Positions 1 through 9,381 are shown, numbered from the stretch's first letter. The stretch: DNA of 64,000 nucleotides from VAZQ01 sp963807865 (GCA_963807865.1 CAWEDK010000016.1:124001-188000); one strand, 5' to 3'. Notes: a model not told the origin generated them from the sequence alone. A program made the numbers and translations.

Positions 1-403
1 GCCTTCCAGCACCGCGAGCGACAGCGGAATTTCGGAGCTGGGATCGGCGTGCGCGATCGAGCCGCACACCGTGCCTTTGTTGCGGGTCTGGAAATGGCCG
101 ACATTGGGCAGCGCGACCGCGAGCAGCGGCAGCTTGTCGGCAAGTCCCGGCCACGCCAGCAGGCTGGTTCTGCGTCACCGCCGCGCCGACCTCGATCTTG
201 TCGCCGAGGTCGCGGATCGCTCCGAGCTCCGGCATGCGGGCGATGTCGATCAGCATGCCGGGATCGACCAGCCGCAGGTTGAGCATGGCGATCAGCGACT
301 GCCCGCCCGCCAGCACGCGCGCGCCGTCGCCGTGCTCGGCCAGCACCGCGACCGCCTCGTCCACCGTGTCGGGACGGACGTAGTCGAACGGCCGCGGCTT
401 CAT
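1..403 (-). CDS. FAD-binding subunit of a xanthine dehydrogenase/CO-dehydrogenase-type molybdenum hydroxylase (partial, frame break)
   Basis: The first residues, MKPRPFDYVRP, followed by a stretch ending in GGQSLIAMLN, are typical of the FAD subunit (CoxM/CutM type), which passes electrons from the Mo/Fe-S centres to FAD. The gene leaves the window at position 1, so only the N-terminal part is seen. Near position 162 an extra C breaks the frame. Upstream of it the reading ends in VTQNQ; after shifting one base it continues as LLAWPGLADKLPLLAVALP and then GTVCGSIAHADPSSE, as the family requires. The start ATG (401-403) is in frame with the upstream molybdopterin subunit with no stop between them. 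The assignment to this fold is firm; the substrate is unknown. Confidence 0.8.
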   Translation of the reverse strand, partial: MKPRPFDYVRPDTVDEAVAVLAEHGDGARVLAGGQSLIAMLNLRLVDPGMLIDIARMPELGAIRDLGDKIEVGAAVTQNQPAGVAGTCRQAAAARGRAAQCRPFPDPQQRHGVRLDRARRSQLRNSAVARGAGR

Positions 404-2798
404 CGCGCCGCCCTCGCCGCCCAGCAACTCGTGGATGCGGCGAGGCGTCACCGGCAGCCGCACATCCTTGACGCCGAGCGCATCGGCGACCGCGTTGGCG
501 ATGCAGACCGGCACGCTCATGCAGTTGCCTTCCGCCAGGCCCTTTGCGCCGAGCGGCGTCAACGGCGACGGCGTCTCCTGGTGCAGCATCTCGACCGGCG
601 GGATCTCGCTCACGGTCGGCACCAGGTAATCGGCGAAGGTGCCGGTGAGGAACGCGCCCTCCTCGTTGGTGACGAATTCCTCATAGAGCGCCGCCGCGAT
701 GCCCTGCGCGAACGCACCGCGCATCTGGCCGTCGGCGATCATCGGATTGAGCATCTTGCCGGCATCGTGCATCGAGACGTAGCGGTCGACCCGCACCTGA
801 TAGGTGATCGGATCGATCTCGATGCCGCACATGTCGAACACGAAGCCATAGGTCAGCGACGTATTGATGCGGTCGTCGCTCGACGGCGGTTCGAGCTCGG
901 GCGGCGTCCACACCGCGGTCTCGCTCAGCGCCGGCTGCATGCCTTCCGGCAGCATCACCGGCGACCAGTGCGACGTGCCGGCGACGCGGCCGAACGGCAT
1001 CGCATTGTCGGGATTGCTGCGGCTCCTGATCTTGCCCTGCGCCAGCTCGACGTCGTCGGGCAGCACGTTGAGCTGCTTGGCGCCGATTGCCTTGAGCTTG
1101 TCGGCCATCCGCGACGCGGCCATCTGCGCGGCGACCGCGGTGCCGGGCGTGAAGCGGCACGAATAGGTGCCGGCCGCGATCGACCACTGATCCTTGGCGG
1201 TGTCCATCTCCAGCGTCACGTCGACGTCGTTGGGCCGAAGCCCGAGCTGGTCGGCGACGATCTGCGACAGCACGGTCTCGTGCCCCTGCCCCTGCACCGT
1301 GACGTCGGCGGTCACCGAGACGGCGCCGAGCGGATCGATGTTGACGGTGACCATCGATACCGCGCCGTTCTTCGGACCGGCCTTGTCGCGCGCTTCCGGG
1401 CTGAGCAGGGTCGAGAGGTAGCCCATGTTGGACATCGCGGGCTCGACCACGGCGGCAAAGCCGATGCCGTATTTGCGGCCGGCGGCGCGCGCAGCGTCGC
1501 GCCGGCGCTTAGCTCGTCGAGCCGGCCGCTCCCGACCGCGGTCTCGACCGCGCGCAGGTAGTCGCCGAAATCATAGAGTGAGCCGGCCGCCGCACGGTAC
1601 GGAAATTTCGGGCCGGCACGAGGTTGCGCTTGAGAACGTCGAGATGGTCGAGACCAAGCTCGATGGCGATGCGCTGCACCAGCCGTTCCAGCGCCATGTA
1701 GAGCTGCGGGCCGCCGAAGCCGCGGATCAGGCTCGCCGGCATCTTGTTGGTGAGCACGACGCGGTTGACCACGTCGATGTTCGCGACATCGTAGGCGCCG
1801 GTGACTGCGCCGTGCATGCGGTAGAGCGGCCCGGGCATCGGCGCACGCAGGAAAGCGCCATAGTCCTCGAGCTGATCGAGGCGCAACGCCAGGATGCGGC
1901 CCTCCTTGGTGACTGCGGCCTCGACCTCGGTGACGCGATTAGGCCCGGTGCTCGCGGCGATCAGATGCTCGACGCGGTCCTCGACCCATTTCACCGGCCG
2001 GCCGGTGACGCGGGCAGCGAGCGCCGTCAGCACCACATAGGGAAACACCGAGAGCTTGATGCCGAAGCTGCCGCCGGAATCCGGCGGAATGCGCAACCGC
2101 ATCTTCGGCCCCGGCACGCGCAGCGCGCGCGCCATCACCGGATGCGTGCTGAACGGCCCCTGGAAATTTGCCAGTACGTCGTAGCTGTCGTTGGCCGGAT
2201 TGTACTCGGCGACCACGACGTAACACTCCATCGGCGTGAACGAGAGCCGGTGGAAGTCGACCGTGAGGGCGACCCGTTTATAGGCCTGCTCGAACGCCGT
2301 CTTGGTGTCGCCGTAGGTGAACTTGCGGACGGAGATTTCATTGGTCTTGGCCGCGGCGTGCAGCAGCGGCGCCGACGGGGTGCGCGCCACCAGCGGATCG
2401 ATCACGGCCTCGAGCGGCGCATACTCGATCTCGACCAGCTCGGCGGCGTCCTCGGCGAGGTAACGGTTTTCCGCCACGACCAGAGCCACCGGCTCGCCGA
2501 CATAGCGCACCCGCTCGACCGCGAGCGACCACTGGTGCACCGGCGACTTCAGCGCAACCAGAAACGGGTCGGACAGCTTGCGCACCTCGTCGCCGGTCAG
2601 CACCGCCCAGACGCCGTCATGCGCCAGCGCCGCAGTTGTATCGATTCGGACGATATCGGCATGCGGGTGCGGCGAGCGGACGACGTGGGCATGCAGCGTA
2701 CCGGCTTTCACCGGCAGGTCGTCGGCGTAGCGCCCGCGACCGGAGAGCAGACTCGGGTCTTCCTTGCGCAGCGTCGACGTGCCGAGTGCCTGTGGCAC
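404..2798 (-). CDS. Molybdopterin-binding large subunit, xanthine dehydrogenase/CoxL family (two frame breaks)
   Basis: This is the catalytic Mo-cofactor subunit of a molybdenum hydroxylase. The N-terminal domain reads from a GTG start at 2798 (preceded by GAGGT) through RKEDPSLLSGRGRYADD. The cofactor region includes GGSFGIK and an IRGFGGPQ loop. Form I CO dehydrogenases carry AYRCSFR at that loop, so this is probably not a true CO dehydrogenase. Two single-base breaks, near 1610 (after NLVPA) and near 1508 (after RLDEL), separate segments in three frames; joined, they give the expected continuous family sequence to ELLGGEGGA at 404. That end continues in frame into the FAD subunit. The substrate cannot be told from the sequence. 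Confidence 0.8.
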
Positions 2799-3031
2799 GG
2801 GTTACCTCGTCCAGCGGGATGGGAAATGCGGAAAGTCCGTCATGGCGATAGGTAGCACCGGCCCGTCCGTCAGGTAAAGCGGTCCCACCGGTGGCGCGAC
2901 ACGTTGACCGTACGGAGCGGCGTCTTCATAAACCGCGGGGCCGAGCGTTTCGGCGCGCTGCACGCCCAAACGCGGCAGATTCTTCCCCGATGGCTGCCGA
3001 TGCCGTTGTGTTCGTTCGATGACTAAGGAAA

Positions 3032-3047
3032 TTCGTTAGATAACGAA
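3032..3047. promoter_or_regulatory. Perfect 16-bp palindrome upstream of the hydrolase gene
   Basis: TTCGTTAGATAACGAA is a perfect inverted repeat (7-bp arms, GA centre) that ends 10 bases before the ATG at 3058. It abuts the AAGGA ribosome-binding stretch. The size and symmetry fit a dimeric TetR/MarR-type operator. No candidate regulator is adjacent, so the assignment is inference. Confidence 0.4.
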
Positions 3048-3057
3048 GGAAAAAGGA

Positions 3058-3970
3058 ATGCATTTCGAGATACCAGCCCCGCACCAGACCTTCGATGTTC
3101 CGCTGGAGGACGGCGCGCACATTCGGATCCGGCGCCACGGCAATCCAGACGGGCGTGCGGCTCTTGATCACGCACGGCAACGGCTTCGCGACCGACGCCT
3201 ACTATCCCTACTGGCAGCACCTCCTGGGGACGTTCGACCTGTGCGTGTTCGACTTCCGCAACCACGGCCAGAACGTCCCGGTCGAGCCGTCGAACCACAC
3301 CTATCAGCAGCTCAGCCGCGACCTCGAACGCGTCGTGCAGGGCGTGCGCAGCGAGCTCGGCCAGAAGCCGACAGCCGGCATCTTTCATTCGATGTCGGGC
3401 CGTACCGCGATGAAGCATGCGATCGAGATCGGCTGGCGGTGGGATGCGCTCGTCCTGTTCGATCCGCCGAACGTGCCGATGCCGGACCATCCGATCTTTC
3501 CGGCGATGAAGGCGTTCGAGGAGCGGCTGACCGAATGGGCGAAGGGCCGGCGTCGCCGCTTCGCTTCGATCGACGAACTGACGCAGGAGTACCTGCAATC
3601 GCGCGCCACCAAGAACTGGGTACCCGGCGCGCATGAACTGATGGCGCGCGCGGTGCTGCGCAAGATCCCGGACGGCTACGGTTACGAACTGGTGTGCGCG
3701 CCCGAGAACGAAGCGACGATCTACCGTCAGGCGCTGGAATTGAACCTGTGGCCGAAGGCGAGCGAATTCGGCGGCCCGGTCACGCTCATCGGCGCCGACC
3801 CCAATCTCAAAGGCGGCCCGCCGACCGGTCCGGCCAACCATGCGCTCGGCACCGAGGGCGGCTACGACTACACCTTCGTCGAGGGCACCGGCCATCTGCT
3901 GCAGATCGAAAAGCCGCAGGCGTGCATCGACCTAACGCTGGCGTTCCTGGCGAAGCATAAGCTGGCGTAG
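3058..3970 (+). CDS. Alpha/beta hydrolase (one frame break)
   Basis: A cytoplasmic alpha/beta-hydrolase-fold protein of about 303 residues. The fold signature is seen in LLITHGNGFATDAYY (oxyanion HGNG), the nucleophile elbow FHSMSGRTA and a terminal TGHLLQIEKP with the catalytic His. The elbow lacks the usual first Gly. The ATG at 3058 follows AAGGAAAAAGGA. The reading MHFEIPAPHQTFDV runs in one frame to about 3152 (GNPDG), and the rest continues one base shifted from VRLLITHGNG, so a single extra base is likely. The gene is divergent from the molybdenum hydroxylase, with a palindrome just upstream. The substrate is unknown. Confidence 0.8.
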
Positions 3971-4036
3971 CGAGCGCGGTCAGGAGCGCGGTCCGACCAG
4001 GTATTTTGTGTTCCGACCGGCCAGCACACTCCGTTC

Positions 4037-4133
4037 ATTCCCGCGCAAGCGGGAATCCAGTTATTCAGACTCGAGCGACCTTAGAGGATTCGAGTGGCTT
4101 GGAATTTTCCTGGGTCCCCGCTTTCGCGGGGAC
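4037..4133. repeat. Palindromic repeat pair, family A, copy 1
   Basis: Two hairpins sit 57 bases apart: ATTCCCGCGCAAGCGGGAAT (4037-4056) and GTCCCCGCTTTCGCGGGGAC (4114-4133). The same pair in inverted orientation lies at 8224-8310. This is a REP/BIME-like dispersed element that fills the gap between the hydrolase and the lipoprotein gene. Confidence 0.8.
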
Positions 4134-4200
4134 GAACGGAGGGAGTAATAGCTGATCAGTCAACGGAGTTACGGTTTCAGCAAACCTAAAATGCACACAT

Positions 4201-4627
4201 TTATAGCAGCCTGACGAAGGTCGAAACGGTTCCGTTGCTGCTCCTGACGACAAGCTCGCTCTGCTTGAACAATTCGATCGTGCTCGTGGTCGTCCGATTG
4301 ATGACGCGTTCATCGGCACTGTTGATGTTCAAGGTCACGATCTTGTCCGCGATCGCCCACCTTCCGCGGATCGTGCCGGTGACACCTTGGCCGAGCGTAT
4401 TGCTGATGAATCCGGTGGGCCGTACCTGCGTCACAAAGGTCCCGTCCGCGTTGAAGGTGATCGAACTCTTTCATGTCGCCGACCGTGCCCTGCCATTCTC
4501 CGACCAGCCGTTTCGGATAGTCTGCCAGCGGAACCGGTGCATCGGGCGCGCACGCCAGCAGGCCGAGTGCAAAGAGCGGCACCAGGCACAGCCGCGCCAC
4601 CTGAAAGAACTTCGCCGCTACCGTCAT
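4201..4627 (-). CDS. Small lipoprotein, probable lipocalin-like/beta-barrel domain (one frame break)
   Basis: The ATG at 4627 begins MTVAAKFF and is followed by a hydrophobic segment ending in LFALGLLACAPD, a type II signal peptide whose lipobox LLAC gives a lipidated Cys about 27 residues in. The mature part contains LVGEWQGTVGDMKE, then SITFNADGTFVTQ in the shifted frame, then GTIRGRWAIADKIVTL; this is the pattern of small beta-barrel lipid- or ligand-binding domains. A one-base break near 4470 separates the halves. The function is not recognised. It follows the decarboxylase-like gene on the same strand. Confidence 0.65.
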
Positions 4628-4700
4628 GCGCTCACCTCGGCAGGACCGCCCCAGGGGACATTCTGCGCGCTCCAAGCGCTCAAGAAAAGCGAATGTCGCG

Positions 4701-5694
4701 CTATTGGTTCATCATGCTGGCAGCAAAAATCTCCTCGAGCTTCGCCGGCCGCGGGGTGAGCCCCTGCTCGGCCGAATACTGCGCAATGGTTTCGAGCACC
4801 TTGCGGTTGGCGACGACGCCGTGCCGGATGATCGCGGTCGCCAGCGCCTTGCCGGCATCGGCCGGAAGCATGCCCGGTCTCGACATGATACTCGACGTGC
4901 TCCAGGCGCTGCTTTTCGGCAAGTTCGTTGGCCTGATTGAACGCCTTGAGGATGTTGGTGATCACCCAGGGGTGCCGCTCGGCCAGTTCGCGCTTGATCA
5001 CCATGCCGTGGTTGATCGGGTAGAGCCCGGTCTTGCGGTAGAACCGCACGCCCTCGGCCCACGGGTCCGGGAACAGCGGCTTGATGTCGGGATGGCTGTG
5101 CAGGTCGATGGTGCTGCGGTCGACCAGGTTGGGATCGAGCAGATAGAAGATCACCGCGTCGAGTTCGCCCGACACCATCATCGAACCGATGCTCTTTTCG
5201 AGCGGAATTTGGTTGACGGTGACGCCCGGCGGCGGCTTGAAGCCGGTCGCGCCGCCGTGGCTGCGCGACGGCGGGCGCTCCATCCAGAACTCCATGTCCT
5301 TCGGCTCGACGCCGTATTCGTGCTGCAGCACGCCGCGCGACCACAGCGCCGCGGTCTGCTGATATTCCGGCACGCCGACGCGCTTGCCTTTGAGGTCGGT
5401 GGGCTTGTCGATACCGGCGTCGCGGCGCACCAGCAGCGTGGTGTGAAAGAACTTACGCGTGGTGAAGATCGGGATGCCGACGAAGCGGTCGTCGCCCTTC
5501 GACTTCGCCATCATCAGCGACGAGATCGACATCTCCGACACGTCGAACTCGGCGAAGCGAAGCTGACGCCAGAACAGCTCGGAGGGATGCAGCACGGTCG
5601 GCAGGAATTCGATGCTCTCGGGCTTCACCCTGCCCTCGATGACCGGGAAGGTGCGCGGATTGGGCGTAATGCCGAGGCTGAGTTGCAGGGTCAT
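4701..5694 (-). CDS. 4,5-dihydroxyphthalate decarboxylase-like / NMT1-fold protein (one frame break)
   Basis: The N-terminus from the ATG at 5694 (LGITPNPRTFPVIEG, then HPSELFWRQLRFAEFDVSEM) is characteristic of the family annotated as 4,5-dihydroxyphthalate decarboxylase, which shares the fold of NMT1/THI5-like substrate-binding proteins. No signal peptide is visible, which favours a cytoplasmic enzyme over a transport receptor. Near 4875 one extra base shifts the frame: HVEYHVETG continues as LPADAGKALATAIIRHGVV and ends in LEEIFAASMMNQ at 4701, giving about 331 residues, normal for the family. Family members occur in aromatic and alicyclic acid catabolic clusters, which fits the BadH/BadI genes upstream. 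The exact reaction is uncertain. Confidence 0.65.
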
Positions 5695-5756
5695 GGCTCT
5701 TCGTTCGCTCTGATACTTGTTGTTGTTTGATACTTTAGTTGACACGCATGCCGGCC

Positions 5757-5905
5757 GGACTCCCCTCCCCCCGCGAAGCGGTGGGGAGGGGTCGGGGGTG
5801 GGGGGCGAAGCGCATCCTCAACCACATCAGTCAGGCCCCCCACCCCGGCGAGCTTCGCTCGCCGACCCTCCCCACCGCTCGCAAGAGCTCGCGGGAGGAG
5901 GGTAG
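5757..5905. repeat. GC-rich palindromic intergenic repeat
   Basis: Two arms (CTCCCCTCCCCCCGCGAAGC at 5760-5779 and an inverted GGCGAGCTTCGCTCGCCGAC core near 5848-5867) form stem-loops between badI and the decarboxylase-like gene. The style matches the other REP-like elements in the window. No coding content is seen. Confidence 0.5.
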
Positions 5906-5930
5906 CCGCGAGACCGCCGATCATTCGCCA

Positions 5931-6704
5931 TCACCGGAATTTCGGCGGGCGCTTTTCGCGGAAGGCGCGGCCGCCCTCCTTCGATTCCTCGGTGTTGTAG
6001 AACAGCGAGACGGCTTCGAAGCCGAGCGAACTCAGGCCCCGCAGCTGCTCGGTGTCGGCGTTGAACGAGCGCTTGGCGATGGCGATCGCCGTCGGACTGC
6101 GCTCCCTGATCTCGGCGCACCACTTGTCGACCTCCTCGTCGAGCTTGTCGTGCGGCACCACCGCGTTGACGAGGCCCATGTCGAGCGCTTCCTTGGCGCT
6201 GTAACGCCGGCACAGGTACCAGATCTCCCGCGCGCGCTTCTCGCCGATGAGCCGCGCCAGATAGGCGGTGCCGAAGCCCGGATCGACCGAACCCACCTTT
6301 GGGCCGACCTGACCGAACACCGCCTTCTCGGACGCGATGGTGAGGTCGCACAGGGTCGCCAGCACGTTGCCGCCGCCGATCGCAAAGCCCTGCACGCGCG
6401 CGATCACCGGCTTCGGCACGTCGCGAATGAGCGACTGCACCTCGTCGATCGGCAGGCCGATCGTGCCCCTGCCGCCATAGCTGCCCTCGTGCGCGCTCTG
6501 GTCGGCGCCGGTGCAGAATGCGCGGTCGCCGGCGCCGGCGAGCACGATCACCGCCACCGACTTGTCCCAGCCGGCGCGCTTCAGCGCGTCGATCAGTTCC
6601 TCGCAGGTGTCGGCGGTGAAGGCGTTGTACTTCTCCGGCCGGTTGATGGTGATGCGCGCGACGGCGTCGCGCACCTCGTAGAGGATATCCTTGTACTGGC
6701 TCAT
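5931..6704 (-). CDS. badI: Enoyl-CoA hydratase/isomerase family protein, BadI-like 2-ketocyclohexanecarboxyl-CoA hydrolase
   Basis: A 257-residue crotonase-fold enzyme starting MSQYKDILYEVRDAVARI (ATG at 6704). It matches the BadI subgroup closely: VLAGAGDRAFCTGADQSAHE, DVPKPVIARVQGFAIGGGN, ASEKAVFGQVGPKVGSVDPG and SPTAIAIAKRSFNAD. BadI hydrolytically opens the ring of 2-ketocyclohexanecarboxyl-CoA to pimeloyl-CoA. Its partner BadH-like dehydrogenase lies immediately upstream (7-base gap), which supports the assignment. The Gly found in many BadI proteins in the CTGGDQ loop is Ala here. The remaining doubt is between BadI and a related MenB-like ring hydrolase. Confidence 0.75.
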   Translation of the reverse strand: MSQYKDILYEVRDAVARITINRPEKYNAFTADTCEELIDALKRAGWDKSVAVIVLAGAGDRAFCTGADQSAHEGSYGGRGTIGLPIDEVQSLIRDVPKPVIARVQGFAIGGGNVLATLCDLTIASEKAVFGQVGPKVGSVDPGFGTAYLARLIGEKRAREIWYLCRRYSAKEALDMGLVNAVVPHDKLDEEVDKWCAEIRERSPTAIAIAKRSFNADTEQLRGLSSLGFEAVSLFYNTEESKEGGRAFREKRPPKFR

Positions 6705-6711
6705 CGTGAGG

Positions 6712-7476
6712 TCATCCGTGCATGGTGAGGCCGCCGGACACGCTGATGGTCTGGCCGGTGATGTAGGCGGCGTCGTCCGAGAGCAGGAACGCCACCAGTC
6801 CGGGATAGTCCTCCGGCGCGCCGAGCCGGCGCATCGGGATGGCGCGCTTGAGGCCTTCGGCGATGCGGGTGCCGTCGGGGCCTTCGAGGAAGCTGCGCAG
6901 GATCGCGGTGTCGGTCGGGCCCGGACAGATGGTGTTGAGGATGATCCCCTTGCCGACCAGTTCGCGCGCCAGCGTCTTGCTGAGCGCAATAATGCCGCCC
7001 TTGCAGGCCGAGTAGACCGCCTCGCCCGACGAACCGACCCGGCCGGCGTCGGAGGCGATGTTGACGACGCGGCCGAAGCCGCGCGCCGCCATGCCGCGCA
7101 GGACGACCTGGTTCATGTTCAGCGGGCCTTCGAGGTTGATGGCGATGATCTTGCGCCAGAACTCGGGCGTCGTATCGAGGAAGTTCGCGGCGCGGTCCCA
7201 GCCGGCATTGTTGACCAGAAATGAAACCGGCCCGCTCGCAGCCTCGAAGTCCGCGACCGCGCGCGCCACCGCCTCGTAGTCGGAAATGTCGAGCGCGTGC
7301 AGGCTGGCGCGGCCGCCCTTGCCTCTGATCTCGGCCGCGACCGTCTCGCCCATGGCGGCATCGAGGTCGAAGATGCCGACCGCGCAGCCCTCCTCGGCCA
7401 GCCGCCGCGCGATCGCGGCGCCGATGCCGTTGGCGCCGCCGGTGACGATGACGCTGCGATCCTTCAGTCCGCGCAT
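6712..7476 (-). CDS. badH: SDR oxidoreductase, BadH-like 2-hydroxycyclohexanecarboxyl-CoA dehydrogenase
   Basis: A classical short-chain dehydrogenase of 254 residues with TGGANGIGAAIA (NAD-binding TGxxxGIG), NNAGWDRAANFLD, the catalytic region NIASDAGRVGSSGEAVYSACKGG (Ser/Tyr/Lys) and the ending ISVSGGLTMHG. NNAGWD, SDAGRVGSSGEAVY and SVSGGLTM are BadH hallmarks. The enzyme would oxidise the hydroxyl of 2-hydroxycyclohexanecarboxyl-CoA to the ketone that BadI cleaves. The start is taken at the ATG at 7476. A GTG at 7497 overlapping the stop of the MaoC gene is also possible. Confidence 0.75.
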   Translation of the reverse strand: MRGLKDRSVIVTGGANGIGAAIARRLAEEGCAVGIFDLDAAMGETVAAEIRGKGGRASLHALDISDYEAVARAVADFEAASGPVSFLVNNAGWDRAANFLDTTPEFWRKIIAINLEGPLNMNQVVLRGMAARGFGRVVNIASDAGRVGSSGEAVYSACKGGIIALSKTLARELVGKGIILNTICPGPTDTAILRSFLEGPDGTRIAEGLKRAIPMRRLGAPEDYPGLVAFLLSDDAAYITGQTISVSGGLTMHG

Positions 7477-7493
7477 GCCAGAGCCCCCAACAT

Positions 7494-7976
7494 TCACGCC
7501 CGCTGCACGGTAGCGTCGCCGGCCGGGCGGCCGGCCAGCATACGGGTCGCCTCGTACACCATGACGACCTCGCCGTGCTGGTTCTTGACCTCGATGCGCG
7601 AGGCGACGATGCCGCGGTTGCCCTTGGAGGTCGGGCGCACCGATGTCACCTCGATCTCGCCGTGCACCGTATCGCCGACCCGCACTGGCGCGAGCACCTG
7701 TTTCTTGAGTTCCAGCATCGCCAGGCCCGTGCCCTGGATCATGGTCTGGCAGAGCAGGCCTTCAATCAGGCTGTAGGTCAGCGCCGCCGGCACGAACTGG
7801 CCCTGGATCGCACCCTTGTCGGACCCGAAGGTGCGATCGATGAAGATCGTCTCCAGCATGCCGGTGACGCCGGTGAACATCACCAGGTCGGTCTCGGTGA
7901 GCGTGCGGTTGAGCGTTCGGAAGCGCTGACCGGGCGACAACTGCTCCCAGGTGAAGCCGAGGCCGAGCGTCTGCAT
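7494..7976 (-). CDS. MaoC-like dehydratase domain protein
   Basis: A 160-residue single hot-dog-fold protein: WEQLSPGQRFRTLNRTLTETDLVMFTGVTG is the substrate-loop region, and QFVPAALTYSLIEGLL with LAPVRVGDTVHGEIEV is the MaoC core. It should hydrate an enoyl-CoA or 2-enoyl ring-CoA. It is the first gene of the operon with badH and badI (GTGA overlap). In alicyclic degradation a hydratase acting on cyclohex-1-ene-carboxyl-CoA (BadK step) is needed just before BadH, so this protein may supply that activity. That role is inference, because BadK itself is a crotonase. Confidence 0.7.
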   Translation of the reverse strand: MQTLGLGFTWEQLSPGQRFRTLNRTLTETDLVMFTGVTGMLETIFIDRTFGSDKGAIQGQFVPAALTYSLIEGLLCQTMIQGTGLAMLELKKQVLAPVRVGDTVHGEIEVTSVRPTSKGNRGIVASRIEVKNQHGEVVMVYEATRMLAGRPAGDATVQRA

Positions 7977-8223
7977 GCAGTTGCTCCGAGGAGATGGTGC
8001 ACTGCGTCAAATGCAGCGCGTCAGGCACGCGGTCTTCCTTAGCGGCCACGGCACGATGTTTCCAGTCCTACCTGCGACGCGATAACCGCTGGGCGGCCAT
8101 GCGTTGCGAATTGCCTGACGGCCGTCGTGCTCCCTTATCCTCGCCGCCTCCAAGGAGCGCACCGGGCATGCAACAAACAAAAGAACTTGGCTCGCTTGAG
8201 TCGGACACCGCTCTCTTTCCGGT

Positions 8224-8310
8224 CGTCCCCGCGAAAGCGGGGACCCAGCGCTTGCCGGCTCATCGATGCGGCACAGGACGGGAAAACTGGATTCCCGCTT
8301 GCGCGGGAAT
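8224..8310. repeat. Palindromic repeat pair, family A, copy 2 (inverted)
   Basis: GTCCCCGCGAAAGCGGGGAC (8224-8243) and ATTCCCGCTTGCGCGGGAAT (8291-8310) form the inverse of the pair at 4037-4133. The second hairpin runs up to the start region of the Bug receptor gene and would be translated as SRLRGND if an upstream start were used. Confidence 0.8.
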
Positions 8311-8319
8311 GACCGGAGT

Positions 8320-9294
8320 GTGTGGCTCGCGCTCGTGGCCGTGCTCGTAACCACACTCCTATTGATCACCGGTACAATCTCCGCGCGCGCCGAACCCTAT
8401 CCGACCCGGCCGATCCGTATCGTCGTGCCGACACAGGCCGGAGCCGCGCAGGACATCCTGGCGCGCCTCATTCAGCCGCATTTGGAGAAGGCGCTCGGGC
8501 AGCCGGTTATCGTCGAGAACCGCTCCGGCGCCAGCACGATGATCGGCACCGACGCGGTCGCCAAGGCGGCGCCCGACGGCCACACCCTGCTGGTCGTGCC
8601 GACCACTTTCACGGTCAATGCCGCGCTCAACACCAAGCTCGCGTTCGATCTCGAACGCGACTTCGAGCCGATCACGTTGCTGGTGAAGAATCCGCTGCTG
8701 TTCGCGGTCAACGCCAAGGTGCCGGCGAATTCGCTCGGGGAGTTCGTCGCGCTGGCGAAGGCAAAGCCCGGGAGCCTCAACTACGGCACCTCCGGCGCTT
8801 CGACCCAGGCGCACCTGCTGCTGGAGATGTGGAGCGCGCAGGCCGGCATCAAAATGCAGCACATCCCCTACCGCGGCGGCGCGCCTGCGGCGCTCGCGAT
8901 CGCCAGCGGCGAGGTCCAGCTGGTGCTGCTGTCACCGCTCGGCATCCTGCCGCAGGTCCAGGCCGGTCTGGTGCGTCCGATTGCGACCGGCGGCCTCACC
9001 CGCGATCCCAAGCTGCCCGATCTGCCGACCGCGGCCGAGGCCGGATTTCCCGGCTTCGAGGCCGAGCAATGGCTCGGCCTGCTCACCACCGGCGGTACGC
9101 CCAAGGAGACCGTGGCGCGGCTCAACGCCGAGGTGAACCGGATTCTGCGTGACCCGGACGTGGTGGCCAAGCTCGCGAACCAGGGCACGACCGCGGCGGG
9201 CGGTACGGCGGAGGACTTCCGCACGCTGATCCGCACCGAAATGCGCAACTGGAAAGAGATCGCACAGAAGGCCAACATCAAGCCGGCGGAATGA
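8320..9294 (+). CDS. Bug/TctC family tripartite tricarboxylate-type solute receptor
   Basis: A periplasmic solute-binding protein of the Bug family: after a hydrophobic signal segment (WLALVAVLVTTLLLITG, then SARA) the mature protein starts EPYPTRPIRIVVPTQAGAAQDILARL. It contains VIVENRSGASTMIGTDAVAKAAPDGHTLL and HIPYRGGAPAALAIASGEV, the standard Bug ligand-pocket motifs. Bug receptors usually bind small carboxylates. No TctA/TctB membrane partners are nearby, as is common for these expanded receptor families. The start is uncertain: GTG at 8320 avoids translating a palindromic repeat, whereas the longest reading starts at 8266 inside that repeat. Confidence 0.85.
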   Translation: MWLALVAVLVTTLLLITGTISARAEPYPTRPIRIVVPTQAGAAQDILARLIQPHLEKALGQPVIVENRSGASTMIGTDAVAKAAPDGHTLLVVPTTFTVNAALNTKLAFDLERDFEPITLLVKNPLLFAVNAKVPANSLGEFVALAKAKPGSLNYGTSGASTQAHLLLEMWSAQAGIKMQHIPYRGGAPAALAIASGEVQLVLLSPLGILPQVQAGLVRPIATGGLTRDPKLPDLPTAAEAGFPGFEAEQWLGLLTTGGTPKETVARLNAEVNRILRDPDVVAKLANQGTTAAGGTAEDFRTLIRTEMRNWKEIAQKANIKPAE

Positions 9295-9381
9295 ACCAGC
9301 CGTCAGATCGCCAGGGCCGCGGGCCGTTGTGAGTACGCCCTCTCGCTTGCGTTACCGGAACCTTGCTTCTCGAGCCAGCCG

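Noticed and set aside
71..1561. Long plus-strand open frame opposite the molybdenum hydroxylase
   Set aside because: It is Arg/His/Asp-rich with no family features, the usual antisense shadow of a high-GC gene; the minus strand has clear subunit motifs.
404..2798. True aerobic CO dehydrogenase (coxL)
   Set aside because: The active-site loop reads IRGFGG rather than the AYRCSFR of form I CO dehydrogenase, so only the broader molybdenum hydroxylase family is claimed.
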